Shown one piece after another: positions 9,782 through 19,195 of a DNA stretch of 64,000 nt (position 1 is the stretch's first letter; each line of letters starts with the position of its first letter). Source of the stretch: Pseudomonas sp. JAI120 (GTDB lineage: Bacteria; Pseudomonadota; Gammaproteobacteria; Pseudomonadales; Pseudomonadaceae); contig NZ_JACHCZ010000002.1 in NCBI RefSeq assembly GCF_014207255.1, forward strand, positions 248,001-312,000. Direction: 5' to 3'. The position numbers were made by a program, and so were the translations under genes. Below the pieces are notes generated by a model. That model did not search any database. It had not been told where the DNA came from and was given only the letters and a program-made list of their open reading frames with translations.

Positions 9782-9817
9782 TGAAAACATTGAAAGACCG
9801 CTGAAAGGTTAGTGAAA
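9782..9817 (+). promoter_or_regulatory. Phased TGAAA direct repeats, candidate TctD binding site
   Basis: TGAAA occurs at 9782, 9791, 9802 and 9813. The last three are exactly 11 bases apart, one helical turn. OmpR/PhoB-family regulators bind such direct repeats. The position between tctD and the porin gene suits an activator site. Function is inferred from spacing and location only. Confidence 0.5.
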
Positions 9818-9938
9818 GCTTCGCCCTTTAGCATCAAGCCACGGTAGGTACTGCCTGCCGAGCGACCTGATGGGTCGCGCCCGAAAAACGCCTCGAAGCG
9901 TTTTCGCCAAAATAAGAACAATAACGGAGTGCACCACG

Positions 9939-11231
9939 ATGCTGTCGACACAGCCCCAGGCTTGCCCGCCTGTTCGTATTTCCCGCCTGACCCACACCGC
10001 CTTTGCCAGTGCCGCTGCCCTTGCCGGCTTTTCGCCGCTTGGCCAGGCTGCCTTCTTCGAAGACAGTAGCGCGACCCTGGAAACCCGCAACATGTACTTC
10101 AACCGCGACTTTCGCGACGGCACCAGCGCGCAGCAATCCAAGCGCGACGAATGGGCCCAGGGCTTCATGCTCAACCTGCAATCGGGCTACACCGACGGCA
10201 CCGTCGGCTTTGGCGTGGATGCACTGGGCATGCTCGGGGTCAAGCTCGACTCCAGCCCCGACCGCACCGGCACCGGCCTGCTGCCCACCCACGACGATGG
10301 CCGCGCCGCCAACGAGTACTCCAAGCTGGGCCTGACCGGCAAAGTGAAGATTTCCGCCACCGAGCTGAAGATCGGTTCGCTGATGCCCGAGCTGCCGGTC
10401 CTCAAGCCCAACGACGGCCGCATCCTGCCGCAGACCTTCAACGGTGGCCTGATCACCTCCAAGGAATTCAAGAACCTGGTCTTCACCGGTGGCCGTCTCG
10501 ACAAAGCCAAGGACCGCGACGACAGCAACTACGAAGACATCGCCCTCAACAACAAGAACAGCCGCTTCCTCAGCGGTGCCACCGGCAAGCATTTCAACTT
10601 CGGCGGCGTCGACTACAAGTTCGCCGACAAGATCACCGGCAGCTACCACTTTGCCCAGCTCGATGACGTGTATCGCCAGCACTTCCTCGGCCTGGTCGCC
10701 GCGCGTCCGATGGGCCCCGGCACCTTCGCCACCGACCTGCGCCTGGCGCTCAGCGATGACACAGGCGCAGCCCGTGGCGGCAAGATCGACAACACCTCCC
10801 TCAACGGCCTGTTCAGCTATGCCCTCAATGGCCATAAGCTCAGCGCCGGCTACCAGCATATGTCCGGCGACAGCGCCTTTCCCTATGTGGATGGCAGCGA
10901 CCCGTACCTGGTCAACTTCGTGCAGATCAACGACTTTGCCGGCGCCGAAGAGCGCTCCTGGCAGGCGCGCTACGACTACGACTTCACCAAGCTGGGCATT
11001 CCCGGCCTGAGTTTCATGAGCCGTTACCTGTCGGGTGACAATATCAAGCTCAGGAACGGCGACACCGGCAAGGAATGGGAGCGCAACAGCGAGATCAAGT
11101 ACGTGGTGCAAAGCGGCACATTCAAGGATGTCGCCGTACGCCTGCGCAATGCCACGTACCGCTCCAACTATTCAGCCCGTGATGCGGATGAAATGCGCCT
11201 GCTGGTCAGCTACAGCGTTGCGCTCTGGTAA
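9939..11231 (+). CDS. opdH: OprD-family outer-membrane porin (OpdH-like)
   Basis: Substrate-specific outer-membrane channel of about 430 residues. A signal peptide ending near GQAAFFED is followed by the OprD-family opening (LETRNMYFNRDFR) and repeated beta strands such as GKVKISATELKIGSLMPELP, ending in a strand SYSVALW. The start was set at the ATG at 9939-9941, with CGGAGT upstream; earlier in-frame codons lie in the leader. It is first in a run with tctC, tctB and tctA. In P. aeruginosa OpdH takes up tricarboxylates such as cis-aconitate, so citrate or a related acid is the likely cargo. Confidence 0.88.
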   Translation: MLSTQPQACPPVRISRLTHTAFASAAALAGFSPLGQAAFFEDSSATLETRNMYFNRDFRDGTSAQQSKRDEWAQGFMLNLQSGYTDGTVGFGVDALGMLGVKLDSSPDRTGTGLLPTHDDGRAANEYSKLGLTGKVKISATELKIGSLMPELPVLKPNDGRILPQTFNGGLITSKEFKNLVFTGGRLDKAKDRDDSNYEDIALNNKNSRFLSGATGKHFNFGGVDYKFADKITGSYHFAQLDDVYRQHFLGLVAARPMGPGTFATDLRLALSDDTGAARGGKIDNTSLNGLFSYALNGHKLSAGYQHMSGDSAFPYVDGSDPYLVNFVQINDFAGAEERSWQARYDYDFTKLGIPGLSFMSRYLSGDNIKLRNGDTGKEWERNSEIKYVVQSGTFKDVAVRLRNATYRSNYSARDADEMRLLVSYSVALW

Positions 11232-11276
11232 GTAGTGCCTGGTAAGCCACTCATAACAACAACGACGGAGATCACC

Positions 11277-12260
11277 ATGACCCCTTCACTGCGTAAATTT
11301 GCCCTCGCCGCCGGCTGCATGCTGTTCGCCGGCCACCTGCTGGCCGCCGACGAACCCAAACGCCCGGAGTGCATCGCCCCGGCCTCCCCTGGCGGCGGTT
11401 TTGACCTGACCTGCAAACTGGCGCAAAGCGCGCTGGTCAACGAGAAGTTGCTGAGCAAGCCGATGCGCGTGACCTACATGCCAGGCGGCGTGGGCGCGGT
11501 GGCCTATAACGCGGTGGTGGCCCAGCGTCCTGCGGACGGCGGTACGTTGGTGGCCTGGTCCAGCGGTTCACTGTTGAACCTGGCCCAGGGCAAGTTCGGG
11601 CGCTTCGATGAGAGCGCCGTACGCTGGTTGGCCGCAGTCGGCACCAGCTACGGCGCCATCGCCGTTAAAGCCGATTCGCCCTACAAGACCCTCGACGACC
11701 TGGTTAAAGCCCTGAAGAAAGATCCGGGCAGCGTAGTGATCGGTTCCGGCGGCACCGTCGGCAGCCAGGACTGGATGCAAACCGCGCTGATCGCCAAGGC
11801 CGCCGGGATCAACCCACGCGAACTGCGCTATGTGGCGCTCGAAGGCGGCGGTGAAATCGCAACCGCCCTGCTCGGTGGGCATATCCAGGTCGGCAGTACC
11901 GACATCTCCGACTCCATGCCGCACATCCTCAGCGGCGACATGCGCCTGCTGGCGGTGTTCTCCGAGGAGCGCCTGGACGAACCGGAAATGAAGAATATTC
12001 CGACCGCCAAAGAGCAAGGCTACGACATCGTCTGGCCGGTGGTGCGTGGCTTCTACCTCGGGCCAAAAGTCAGCGATGCCGACTACGCCTGGTGGAAGGA
12101 GGCCTTCGACAAACTGCTGGCTTCCGAGGATTTCGCCAAGCTGCGTGACCAGCGCGAGCTGTTCCCGTTCGCCATGACCGGCCCGGAGCTGGACACCTAC
12201 GTGAAGAAACAGGTGGCTGACTACAAAGTGCTGGCCAAAGAGTTCGGCCTGATCCAGTAA
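11277..12260 (+). CDS. tctC: TctC, periplasmic tricarboxylate-binding protein
   Basis: Solute-binding subunit of a tripartite tricarboxylate transporter (TTT). The 327-residue product has a signal peptide (MTPSLRKFALAAGCMLFAGHLLA), then the family opening ECIAPASPGGGFDLTCKLA, MRVTYMPGGVGAVAYNAVV and GSGGTVGSQDWMQTAL, typical of the Bug/TctC fold. The ATG at 11277-11279 is preceded by CGGAG. It lies 45 bases after the porin and before tctB and tctA. Confidence 0.93.
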   Translation: MTPSLRKFALAAGCMLFAGHLLAADEPKRPECIAPASPGGGFDLTCKLAQSALVNEKLLSKPMRVTYMPGGVGAVAYNAVVAQRPADGGTLVAWSSGSLLNLAQGKFGRFDESAVRWLAAVGTSYGAIAVKADSPYKTLDDLVKALKKDPGSVVIGSGGTVGSQDWMQTALIAKAAGINPRELRYVALEGGGEIATALLGGHIQVGSTDISDSMPHILSGDMRLLAVFSEERLDEPEMKNIPTAKEQGYDIVWPVVRGFYLGPKVSDADYAWWKEAFDKLLASEDFAKLRDQRELFPFAMTGPELDTYVKKQVADYKVLAKEFGLIQ

Positions 12261-12323
12261 TCGCCCCTTCTTCCTTGCGCGGCCACGCCCTCCTCCACAG
12301 CGGGTGTGGCCCAGGAGTTCTAC

Positions 12324-12782
12324 ATGCTCTTACAACGCATTTTTGCCGCAGTGCTGTTGCTGGCCTGTGCCGGCCTGGCACTGATGGCCTGGCCGTATCA
12401 GGCGGCTTTTTCCTACGAGCCGGTGGGGCCTCGGGCCTACCCACTGCTGATGCTCGGGCTGATGAGCCTGGCGCTGATCTATATGCTGATCCGCCCGCAG
12501 CCGACCAAACATACTGAAGAAGAACCCGCGCTGGACCGCGCCACGCTGGTCAAGATCTGCATCTGCGTGGCGCTGTTGATCGTGTTTGCCGCCACCTTCG
12601 AACCGCTCGGTTTCATTCTCAGCAGCATGCTGATCGGCATCCCCATGGCGCGCCTGTATGGCGGCCGCTGGGTGCCCAGCGTGGTGATCGTCAGCCTGAT
12701 GGCCATCGGTCTTTATCTGCTGTTCGATAAAGCCATGGATGTTCCGCTGCCCCTCGGCCTGCTCGACGTTCTGGAGAACTGA
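12324..12782 (+). CDS. tctB: TctB, small membrane subunit of the tricarboxylate transporter
   Basis: About 152 residues with four hydrophobic segments (about 3-20, 38-57, 76-95 and 102-146), the arrangement of the poorly conserved TctB subunit. The start ATG at 12324 has CAGGAG upstream; another in-frame start 18 bases earlier is possible. It lies between tctC and tctA, and tctA starts 1 base after its stop. Confidence 0.88.
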   Translation: MLLQRIFAAVLLLACAGLALMAWPYQAAFSYEPVGPRAYPLLMLGLMSLALIYMLIRPQPTKHTEEEPALDRATLVKICICVALLIVFAATFEPLGFILSSMLIGIPMARLYGGRWVPSVVIVSLMAIGLYLLFDKAMDVPLPLGLLDVLEN

Positions 12783-12783
12783 T

Positions 12784-14298
12784 ATGGATACTTTCGGCTA
12801 TTTGGGCCAGGGCTTCGGCGTTGCACTGTCCCCCTACAACCTGGTGACCGCCCTGTGCGGCACCCTGATCGGCACCGTGGTCGGCCTGTTGCCGGGCCTG
12901 GGCCCGATCAATGGCGTGGCGCTGTTGATCCCCATCGCATTCGCCCTGGGCCTGCCACCGGAATCGGCGCTGATCCTGCTGGCGGCCGTGTACCTGGGCT
13001 GCGAATACGGCGGCCGTATCAGCTCGATCCTGCTGAACATCCCGGGCGAAGCCTCCACCGTGATGACCACCCTCGACGGCTACCCGATGGCCCGCAAAGG
13101 CCTGGCCGGTGTGGCGCTGTCGTTGTCCGCGTGGAGTTCGTTCATCGGCGCGTTTATCGCCACCTGCGGCATGGTGCTGTTTGCGCCGCTGCTGGCCAAA
13201 TGGGCGATTGCCTTCGGCCCGGCGGAATACTTCGTGCTGATGGTGTTCGCGATTGTCTGCCTGGGCGGCATGGCCGGTGACAAGCCGCTGAAGACCTTCG
13301 TGGCGGCGCTGATCGGCCTGTTCCTTTCGGCCGTGGGCATCGACGCCAACAGCGGCGTGTACCGTTTTACCGGCGATAACATCCACCTCACCGACGGCAT
13401 CCAGTTTGTGGTGTTGGTGCTGGGCTTGTTCTCCATCAGCGAGATCCTGTTGCTGCTGGAAAAAACCCACCGTGGCCAGGAAGCGGTGAAAGCCACCGGG
13501 CGGATGATGTTCAACCTGAAGGAAGCAGGTTCGGTGTTCGTGGTGAACATCCGTTGCGGCCTGCTTGGTTTCATCATGGGCGTGCTGCCCGGCGCGGGCG
13601 CCACCTTGGCCTCGGCCGTGGCCTACATGACCGAGAAACGCCTGGCCGGTGCCAGCGGCAAATTCGGCAAGGGCGACATGCGCGGCCTGGCTGCACCGGA
13701 AACCGCGATCGGCGCGTCCGCCTGCGGTGCCCTGGTGCCGATGCTGACCCTCGGCGTTCCCGGTTCGGGCACCACCGCCGTGATGATCGGCGCCCTGTCG
13801 CTGTACAACATCACCCCCGGCCCGCTGCTGTTCCAACAGCAACCTGACCTAGTGTGGGGCCTGATCGCCTCGTTGTTTGTCGCCAACATCATGCTGGTGA
13901 TCCTCAACATCCCGATGATCCGCATCTTCACGCGCATCCTCGCCGTGCCGAACTGGGCGCTGGTGCCGGTGATCGCGATCATCACCGCGATCGGTGTGTA
14001 CGCGGTCCACGCCACCACCTTCGACCTGTTCCTGATGGTCGGTATCGGTATCTTCGGCTACATCCTGCGCAAGCTGGACTTCCCGCTGTCGCCGGTGCTG
14101 CTGGGCTTTATCCTCGGCGGCCTGATGGAGCAAAACCTGCGCCGCGCGCTGTCGATCTCCAACGGTGCGCTGGAAATCCTGTGGTCGAGCCCGATCACTT
14201 TTGGCGTCTGGGTGCTGACCGCCATCATGCTGTTTGTACCGTTGCTGCGTATCTGGCGTAAACGTGCCCAACAGCGTCGTGCCGTGGCCGATGTCTGA
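12784..14298 (+). CDS. tctA: TctA, large membrane subunit of the tricarboxylate transporter
   Basis: The translocating subunit of the TTT system, 504 residues with about 11-12 membrane segments. It carries the family motif GLLPGLGPINGVALLIP near residues 36-52 and its internal repeat MGVLPGAGATLASAVAY near 263-279. The start was set at the ATG at 12784, with GGAGAA upstream, giving MDTFGYLGQGFG. It works with TctB and TctC to import citrate-like acids using an ion gradient. The 3' end overlaps the AbrB-family gene by 8 bases. Confidence 0.95.
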   Translation: MDTFGYLGQGFGVALSPYNLVTALCGTLIGTVVGLLPGLGPINGVALLIPIAFALGLPPESALILLAAVYLGCEYGGRISSILLNIPGEASTVMTTLDGYPMARKGLAGVALSLSAWSSFIGAFIATCGMVLFAPLLAKWAIAFGPAEYFVLMVFAIVCLGGMAGDKPLKTFVAALIGLFLSAVGIDANSGVYRFTGDNIHLTDGIQFVVLVLGLFSISEILLLLEKTHRGQEAVKATGRMMFNLKEAGSVFVVNIRCGLLGFIMGVLPGAGATLASAVAYMTEKRLAGASGKFGKGDMRGLAAPETAIGASACGALVPMLTLGVPGSGTTAVMIGALSLYNITPGPLLFQQQPDLVWGLIASLFVANIMLVILNIPMIRIFTRILAVPNWALVPVIAIITAIGVYAVHATTFDLFLMVGIGIFGYILRKLDFPLSPVLLGFILGGLMEQNLRRALSISNGALEILWSSPITFGVWVLTAIMLFVPLLRIWRKRAQQRRAVADV

Positions 14299-15319
14299 GG
14301 TCACCTTTAAACATTGGTGGGGAACACCGCTGGTCGGTCTGGCCGGCGGTTACCTGGCCAGCCTGGTCGGCTGGCCTTTGCCGTACATGGTCGGCTCATT
14401 GCTGGCGATTATCCTCGTGCGTTGCCTCACGCCGTGGCAATTGGCGGAGATTCCCGGCGGGCGCAAATGCGGCCAATGGGTGGTGGGCATCGGCATCGGC
14501 CTGCACTTCACCCCGGTGGTGATCGAGCAGGTAATGAGCCACTTCGGCCTGATTTTCTTCGGTGCGCTGGTCACCAGCCTGTCGAGCGTGGTGGGCGTGT
14601 GGTTGATGCGCCGCAGTGGTGAAGACCGCGCCACGGCGTTTTTCTCCAGCATGCCGGGCGGTTCCGGGGAGATGGTCAACCTCGGCGCACGCAATGGCGC
14701 GGTGCTCAGCCGCGTGGCGGCCGGGCAGAGTTTGCGCGTGCTGGTGGTGGTGCTGTGTGTGCCGGCGATCTTCAAGTATTTGCTGGACGGCGGTGCGCCG
14801 CAGTTTCATCCGGCGCCGGTAAGTTGGGCGTGGCTGGCGGTGCTGTTTCCAGTCGGTGCTCTGGTGGCCTGGGGCTGGCAGCGCTTGCATCAGCCTAACC
14901 CGTGGTTGTTCGGCCCATTGCTGGTCAGTGCCACGGCCAGCGTGGTGTGGGACCTGCATATCGGCCTGCCCGACGGTGGCAGCCAGATCGGCCAATGGTT
15001 GATCGGCAGCGGGTTGGGCTGCCACTTCAATCGGCAGTTCTTCCGTCGAGCGCCGTCGTTCATGGGGCGCACCTTGATCGGCACGGCCTTGACCATGGCG
15101 CTGGCAACGTTGGCGGCAGTGGGCTTGAGCGCTCTCACCCATCTGGACCTGCGCTCGCTGACCCTGGGCATGATGCCCGGCGGGATTGCCGAGATGAGCC
15201 TCACGGCCGAGACCCTGCAACTGTCGGTGCCGTTGGTGACGGCGATGCAGGTAATGCGCTTGTTGTTTGTGCTGTTCCTGGCGGAGCCACTCTTCCGGCA
15301 CTGGAACCGGCAGCCATAA
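14291..15319 (+). CDS. AbrB/AmoA-family membrane protein (PF05145 type)
   Basis: A 342-residue membrane protein with a duplicated fold: GLAGGYLASLVGWPLPYMVGS near the start and LGCHFNRQFF/MPGGIAEMSLTAE in the second half, matching MPGGSGEMVNLGA in the first. This family is often misnamed AbrB transcriptional regulator or ammonia monooxygenase; it is a transporter-like membrane protein of unknown substrate. The ATG overlaps the tctA stop, so it is translated as part of the tct operon, which suggests a link to tricarboxylate transport. Confidence 0.82.
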   Translation: MSEVTFKHWWGTPLVGLAGGYLASLVGWPLPYMVGSLLAIILVRCLTPWQLAEIPGGRKCGQWVVGIGIGLHFTPVVIEQVMSHFGLIFFGALVTSLSSVVGVWLMRRSGEDRATAFFSSMPGGSGEMVNLGARNGAVLSRVAAGQSLRVLVVVLCVPAIFKYLLDGGAPQFHPAPVSWAWLAVLFPVGALVAWGWQRLHQPNPWLFGPLLVSATASVVWDLHIGLPDGGSQIGQWLIGSGLGCHFNRQFFRRAPSFMGRTLIGTALTMALATLAAVGLSALTHLDLRSLTLGMMPGGIAEMSLTAETLQLSVPLVTAMQVMRLLFVLFLAEPLFRHWNRQP

Positions 15320-15482
15320 CCCTTCTGTATCAAGGGCCCGTTCCGGGCCACTGACCATTGGTCGGCACTGTCATTTCTCACAGCTATCCACGCTGCCTGG
15401 GGCGGCGCTAAGTTGCTGAAACGACGAATGCGCAATCGACATTCCAGTCGTATCCCTCGTGCATGACAAAGGATTAGCTATC

Positions 15483-18400
15483 ATGAGTCTTGATATTGAT
15501 CTTAGTACCGATCTGCAATCCGCCCACCTTCCTGCCGTGACTCCAGCACCTCCGAATGCCGACGATGAAGACGAGCTGGATGTGGACCTGTCCGCCCCCC
15601 AACGCCTGCTCCCCCAATACTTCGCGCCCCCCCAGTCAACTCAAGACGTGCTGACCCCGGCAGACTTCGCCAGGGTGCCGTTTTCCAGCCTGCCCCTTTA
15701 CATTCCGGGGCTGACATCCGGTGTTCAAGGCTTTGATGGCGGCATCAACAAAGCGGCACTGGAAGTACACCGTGAGGCGGGCCTGCTATGCATCCTCTTG
15801 CCTTACCTGGATATGGCTGATGGCGATTTCATCGAGTTGTTTTGCGTTGACACGGTCGTGCCGGCCGCTATCTACAACGTGACCAGTGATGATGTCGCAA
15901 AAGGCCGGGCAATTCCGCTCTATATCCGTCGTTCACGTCTGACCGACGGCACGGTCACCCCGGTGTTCATGAGGGCCACGTTCACTGGAGGGGGCTCCGA
16001 AGAAACCACTCGGTTAAGATTGAAGGTCGATACCGTCCCGCCTGCTGGCCGTAATCCCATTGCCAGCACCCTGCAGAATGAAAACCTGCCCATGCCGGTA
16101 TTTCCACAGGCAATCGTTGATTTCGGCGTGACCGATGCCGATGCGCAGCACGGCGTGCCCGTTACATTCAGGTTCTACCCGGTCGATGACGGCCAGCCCG
16201 CCAACACTTACCGCGCAACACGCGACCGTATTCGCCTGAGCATTGGCGGGGCATTTGCACCCATTCCGCCCCTCTCCGACGCCCAGGCGGCTGGCCGTGG
16301 CGATATCACCGTCACACTTTATTACGGGTTCTGGCAGCAAGTCGGCAGCGGTTCGCATGTGTGCGAATACGAGGTCATCGATGAAGTGGGCAACGCCTCT
16401 CAAGGATGGTCGCCGCCACAGTTGCTCAATGTCCGTCTCAACGATGGCGCCGAGCCCTTGCTGCCGGCGGCGTTTGTCCTGGAAGCACCCGCGGGCACGC
16501 TCAACCACGATGGACTCAATGGCGCGAATGCGAGCATCTTCGTATCCACTCCGTCTCCGAACTTCATGACCGGTGACATCGTGCGAGCCACCGTCGTGGG
16601 TCGTACGGTCAGCGGAAACCTCATTATCACCACGTATGATTCCCCGCCCCTGACAGCTCCCAGCTTTGTCATCATCCCTTGCCCTAACGAAGACTTGCGC
16701 AAGCTGATCGGAGGACGCTTCCAGCTGTCCTACGAACGCGTGCGCAGCGGCGTGCCGAACCGGCCATCCGAAAGCAGCATCGTGCAGGTGATCGGTACGC
16801 CCATCGAAACCGACCTACGTGCGCCCATCGTCATCGAAGCCAATGGGGATGTGATCGACCCACAACTGCTGGCTGTCAACGTCGAAGTGCTGGCATATGA
16901 CGGTCGGGATCCGTTCGACCTGATTACCCTGATCCTCGACGGCACCTACGCCAATGGCAGTCGCTACTACAGGGAAATCGACAAGCCGGCGGGCACCGGC
17001 GCTATCCTGTTCCGACTCAACAACGGCCCCAACGGCGACATCGCCAAACTCGAAGGGGGCACGTTGCGGGTCCTCTATAAGGTAACCAACGCCGAGGGCA
17101 GCCGCACCTCGCTGGATGCGACGTACAACGTCGGCAGCCCGGTCGCCTCGTTGCCCGAACCTCTGGTAGAAGAAGCGCCCCCACCGCTGTATCAATTCGA
17201 CCCGGCCGTGTCACTCGACGATGCCCAGATCCTGGTCAAGAGCAATCCCGACTTCCACGTAGGCGATACCGTCGTACTGCACTGCGAAGGCACTGCCCCC
17301 GGCGGTACCCAACCGCCGAAACGCTTCCCCATCCAAAGTTTCTGGGTCGGCCGCGACCTGCCCTTCACACTTGAACGCCGCTTCATTACGCCCAACCTGG
17401 GCCAGAGCATGCGCATCTACTACACCCGCGAACGCGATAACACACTGACGCGCTTCTCGCAGCCGGTGAACATGGGGGTCGGGTCCAGACTGCTGCTGCG
17501 CGCACCGACAGTCGTCGAGGCCACGGTGACAGGCACCGATATCGCCACGCTCAACCCACTGCACGTCCTGCCGCCGCGTCCAGAAATCGTGACCATCCGC
17601 GTGATCACTGACACGCTTCCACCGAGTGCGGATATCAAGGTGTACATCATCAGCAAAACGGGGGGCGGCTCGCCGGATATCCCGATTAAACCGGCACGGC
17701 CCGAACCCGGCGGAAACTACACCAGCTTTACCGTGCCCAACGACTTTGTCGGCATGTACCTGGGTGGGGAATGCACGGTGTTTTACAACCTGATTGAAAT
17801 CGGCCAGACCAGCAAGTCCGATGACCTGACGCTGAAAATCGAAGCATTGGCGCCGCAGGAACTGGACCTGGTGACCATTCCAGAAGCGGTGGGCAACCAG
17901 GTGGAAACTGGCAAGCCCTATACCGTGCTGGTACAAGGATGGCCGTTCATGCGCCAGGGCCAGGCGGTTTGGATCGACCTGCTCAGCAGCAGTAATCTGG
18001 ACTTACGGATCGCAGTGCCGGTCAGCGACGGGGAGTTCACGGACAAACGTATCCGGGCACCAATACCGGCCACTTACCTGCGAAGCCTGCATGAAGGTGA
18101 CACGCTCAGAGCCCAGGCGCTGGTGTCGCTGGATGGCACCGGGTACAAGTTTTCGGCCACGCCGTTGACACTTTCGCCGGCGTACAGGGTGAAGAAGGCA
18201 TCGGGAGTGGTTGAAGGGGCAATCGCGGTGGGCAACACGCCCAACCACCTCGCGCTGAGTTCTGACGATTCGACACTCTATGTGGCCAACTTTGGCAGTA
18301 AAACGGTATCTGTCATCGATACCGCTACACGTGAAGTGACACACACGATCTCGCTTGCAACGGCACCTCGCGGCATAGCCATTCATCCGAACGACCAAAC

Positions 18401-19106
18401 CTTGTATGTCACCGTTGAAACGGCTTCGACGCTTGTCATTGAGACTGAGAACTTCCAGACCACCAAAACTATTAGTGGATATACTTCTTGTTCAGCAATG
18501 CGCCTGAACCCTACAGGCTCACGCCTATATGTAGGCAATGACTACTACCCTTTTACACAAGAAATCGAAACATCAACTAACACATCCGTGAAATATCTCT
18601 ACGGCAGCTACTATTATGCAAATGCGATTACAACTAACCGCTCTGGCAGTCGACTTTACACAACGGGTTACTATGTAAGTGAGTTCAATCAATCTAACGG
18701 CACGCTTTTAGGCAGTTATCACAATGGATCTACAGAATCCAAAGGTATTGCCTACAGCCCTACTGAAGAAGTCCTCTACGTGACAACCTATGGTTCGACG
18801 CCTACCAATGGCACCCTTAATATACTTTCAGCAACGACCACCCCGCCCTCTCTTATCAAGAAGATCGAGAGCCTTCACCAGCCTTGGGGAATAGCATTTG
18901 CGCCAGCGGGGGATAAAGCCTATATGTGCCTGCAGGCAGACAACTCGATAAAAATCATCGATACAACAACCCGACTCATCACTGGAGAAATCAATACCAC
19001 CACCCACCCGCTGGATCGTCCAAAAGAAATTGTTATCAGCTCTGATGGCGGGGTGGCGTACGTTGCCAATTCCGGAAACAACAATGTCATTATCGTCAGC
19101 CTTTAA
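15483..19106 (+). CDS. Giant multi-module Ig-like protein with C-terminal YVTN beta-propeller
   Basis: A 1207-residue protein of unknown function. After an acidic, proline-rich N-terminus (residues 1-60) come repeated beta-rich modules of about 100 residues up to about 890. Modules carry phrases such as KVDTVPPAGRNP and CEYEVIDEVGNASQGWSP, which resemble the two paralogous proteins encoded at 21702-25943. Residues about 905-1207 form seven repeats beginning LYVANFGSKTVSVID and ending AYVANSGNNNVIIVSL, a full seven-bladed YVTN-type propeller. No signal peptide, lipobox or membrane segment is seen. The start ATG (15483) follows AAAGGATT. The propeller part is visibly AT-richer than the rest. 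A surface, adhesion or ligand-binding role is only a guess. Confidence 0.8.
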   Translation: MSLDIDLSTDLQSAHLPAVTPAPPNADDEDELDVDLSAPQRLLPQYFAPPQSTQDVLTPADFARVPFSSLPLYIPGLTSGVQGFDGGINKAALEVHREAGLLCILLPYLDMADGDFIELFCVDTVVPAAIYNVTSDDVAKGRAIPLYIRRSRLTDGTVTPVFMRATFTGGGSEETTRLRLKVDTVPPAGRNPIASTLQNENLPMPVFPQAIVDFGVTDADAQHGVPVTFRFYPVDDGQPANTYRATRDRIRLSIGGAFAPIPPLSDAQAAGRGDITVTLYYGFWQQVGSGSHVCEYEVIDEVGNASQGWSPPQLLNVRLNDGAEPLLPAAFVLEAPAGTLNHDGLNGANASIFVSTPSPNFMTGDIVRATVVGRTVSGNLIITTYDSPPLTAPSFVIIPCPNEDLRKLIGGRFQLSYERVRSGVPNRPSESSIVQVIGTPIETDLRAPIVIEANGDVIDPQLLAVNVEVLAYDGRDPFDLITLILDGTYANGSRYYREIDKPAGTGAILFRLNNGPNGDIAKLEGGTLRVLYKVTNAEGSRTSLDATYNVGSPVASLPEPLVEEAPPPLYQFDPAVSLDDAQILVKSNPDFHVGDTVVLHCEGTAPGGTQPPKRFPIQSFWVGRDLPFTLERRFITPNLGQSMRIYYTRERDNTLTRFSQPVNMGVGSRLLLRAPTVVEATVTGTDIATLNPLHVLPPRPEIVTIRVITDTLPPSADIKVYIISKTGGGSPDIPIKPARPEPGGNYTSFTVPNDFVGMYLGGECTVFYNLIEIGQTSKSDDLTLKIEALAPQELDLVTIPEAVGNQVETGKPYTVLVQGWPFMRQGQAVWIDLLSSSNLDLRIAVPVSDGEFTDKRIRAPIPATYLRSLHEGDTLRAQALVSLDGTGYKFSATPLTLSPAYRVKKASGVVEGAIAVGNTPNHLALSSDDSTLYVANFGSKTVSVIDTATREVTHTISLATAPRGIAIHPNDQTLYVTVETASTLVIETENFQTTKTISGYTSCSAMRLNPTGSRLYVGNDYYPFTQEIETSTNTSVKYLYGSYYYANAITTNRSGSRLYTTGYYVSEFNQSNGTLLGSYHNGSTESKGIAYSPTEEVLYVTTYGSTPTNGTLNILSATTTPPSLIKKIESLHQPWGIAFAPAGDKAYMCLQADNSIKIIDTTTRLITGEINTTTHPLDRPKEIVISSDGGVAYVANSGNNNVIIVSL

Positions 19107-19111
19107 GCCAT

Positions 19112-19147
19112 AAAAAATGCCCCCGTTCTTTCGAGCGGGGGCATTTT
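19112..19147. terminator. Bidirectional terminator between two convergent genes
   Basis: An 11-12 bp stem (AAATGCCCCCG pairing with CGGGGGCATTT) with A and T runs on either side, placed six bases after the propeller gene and 49 bases before the end of the convergent autotransporter gene. Confidence 0.88.
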
Positions 19148-19195
19148 CTATTACCGGTACAGTTTTAACTGCCACCAAACCCTGGATTCACCGAC

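Noticed and set aside
15320..15482. Terminator after the AbrB-family gene
   Set aside because: The GGGCCCGTTCCGGGCC dyad has no following T run and is short, so I did not list it.
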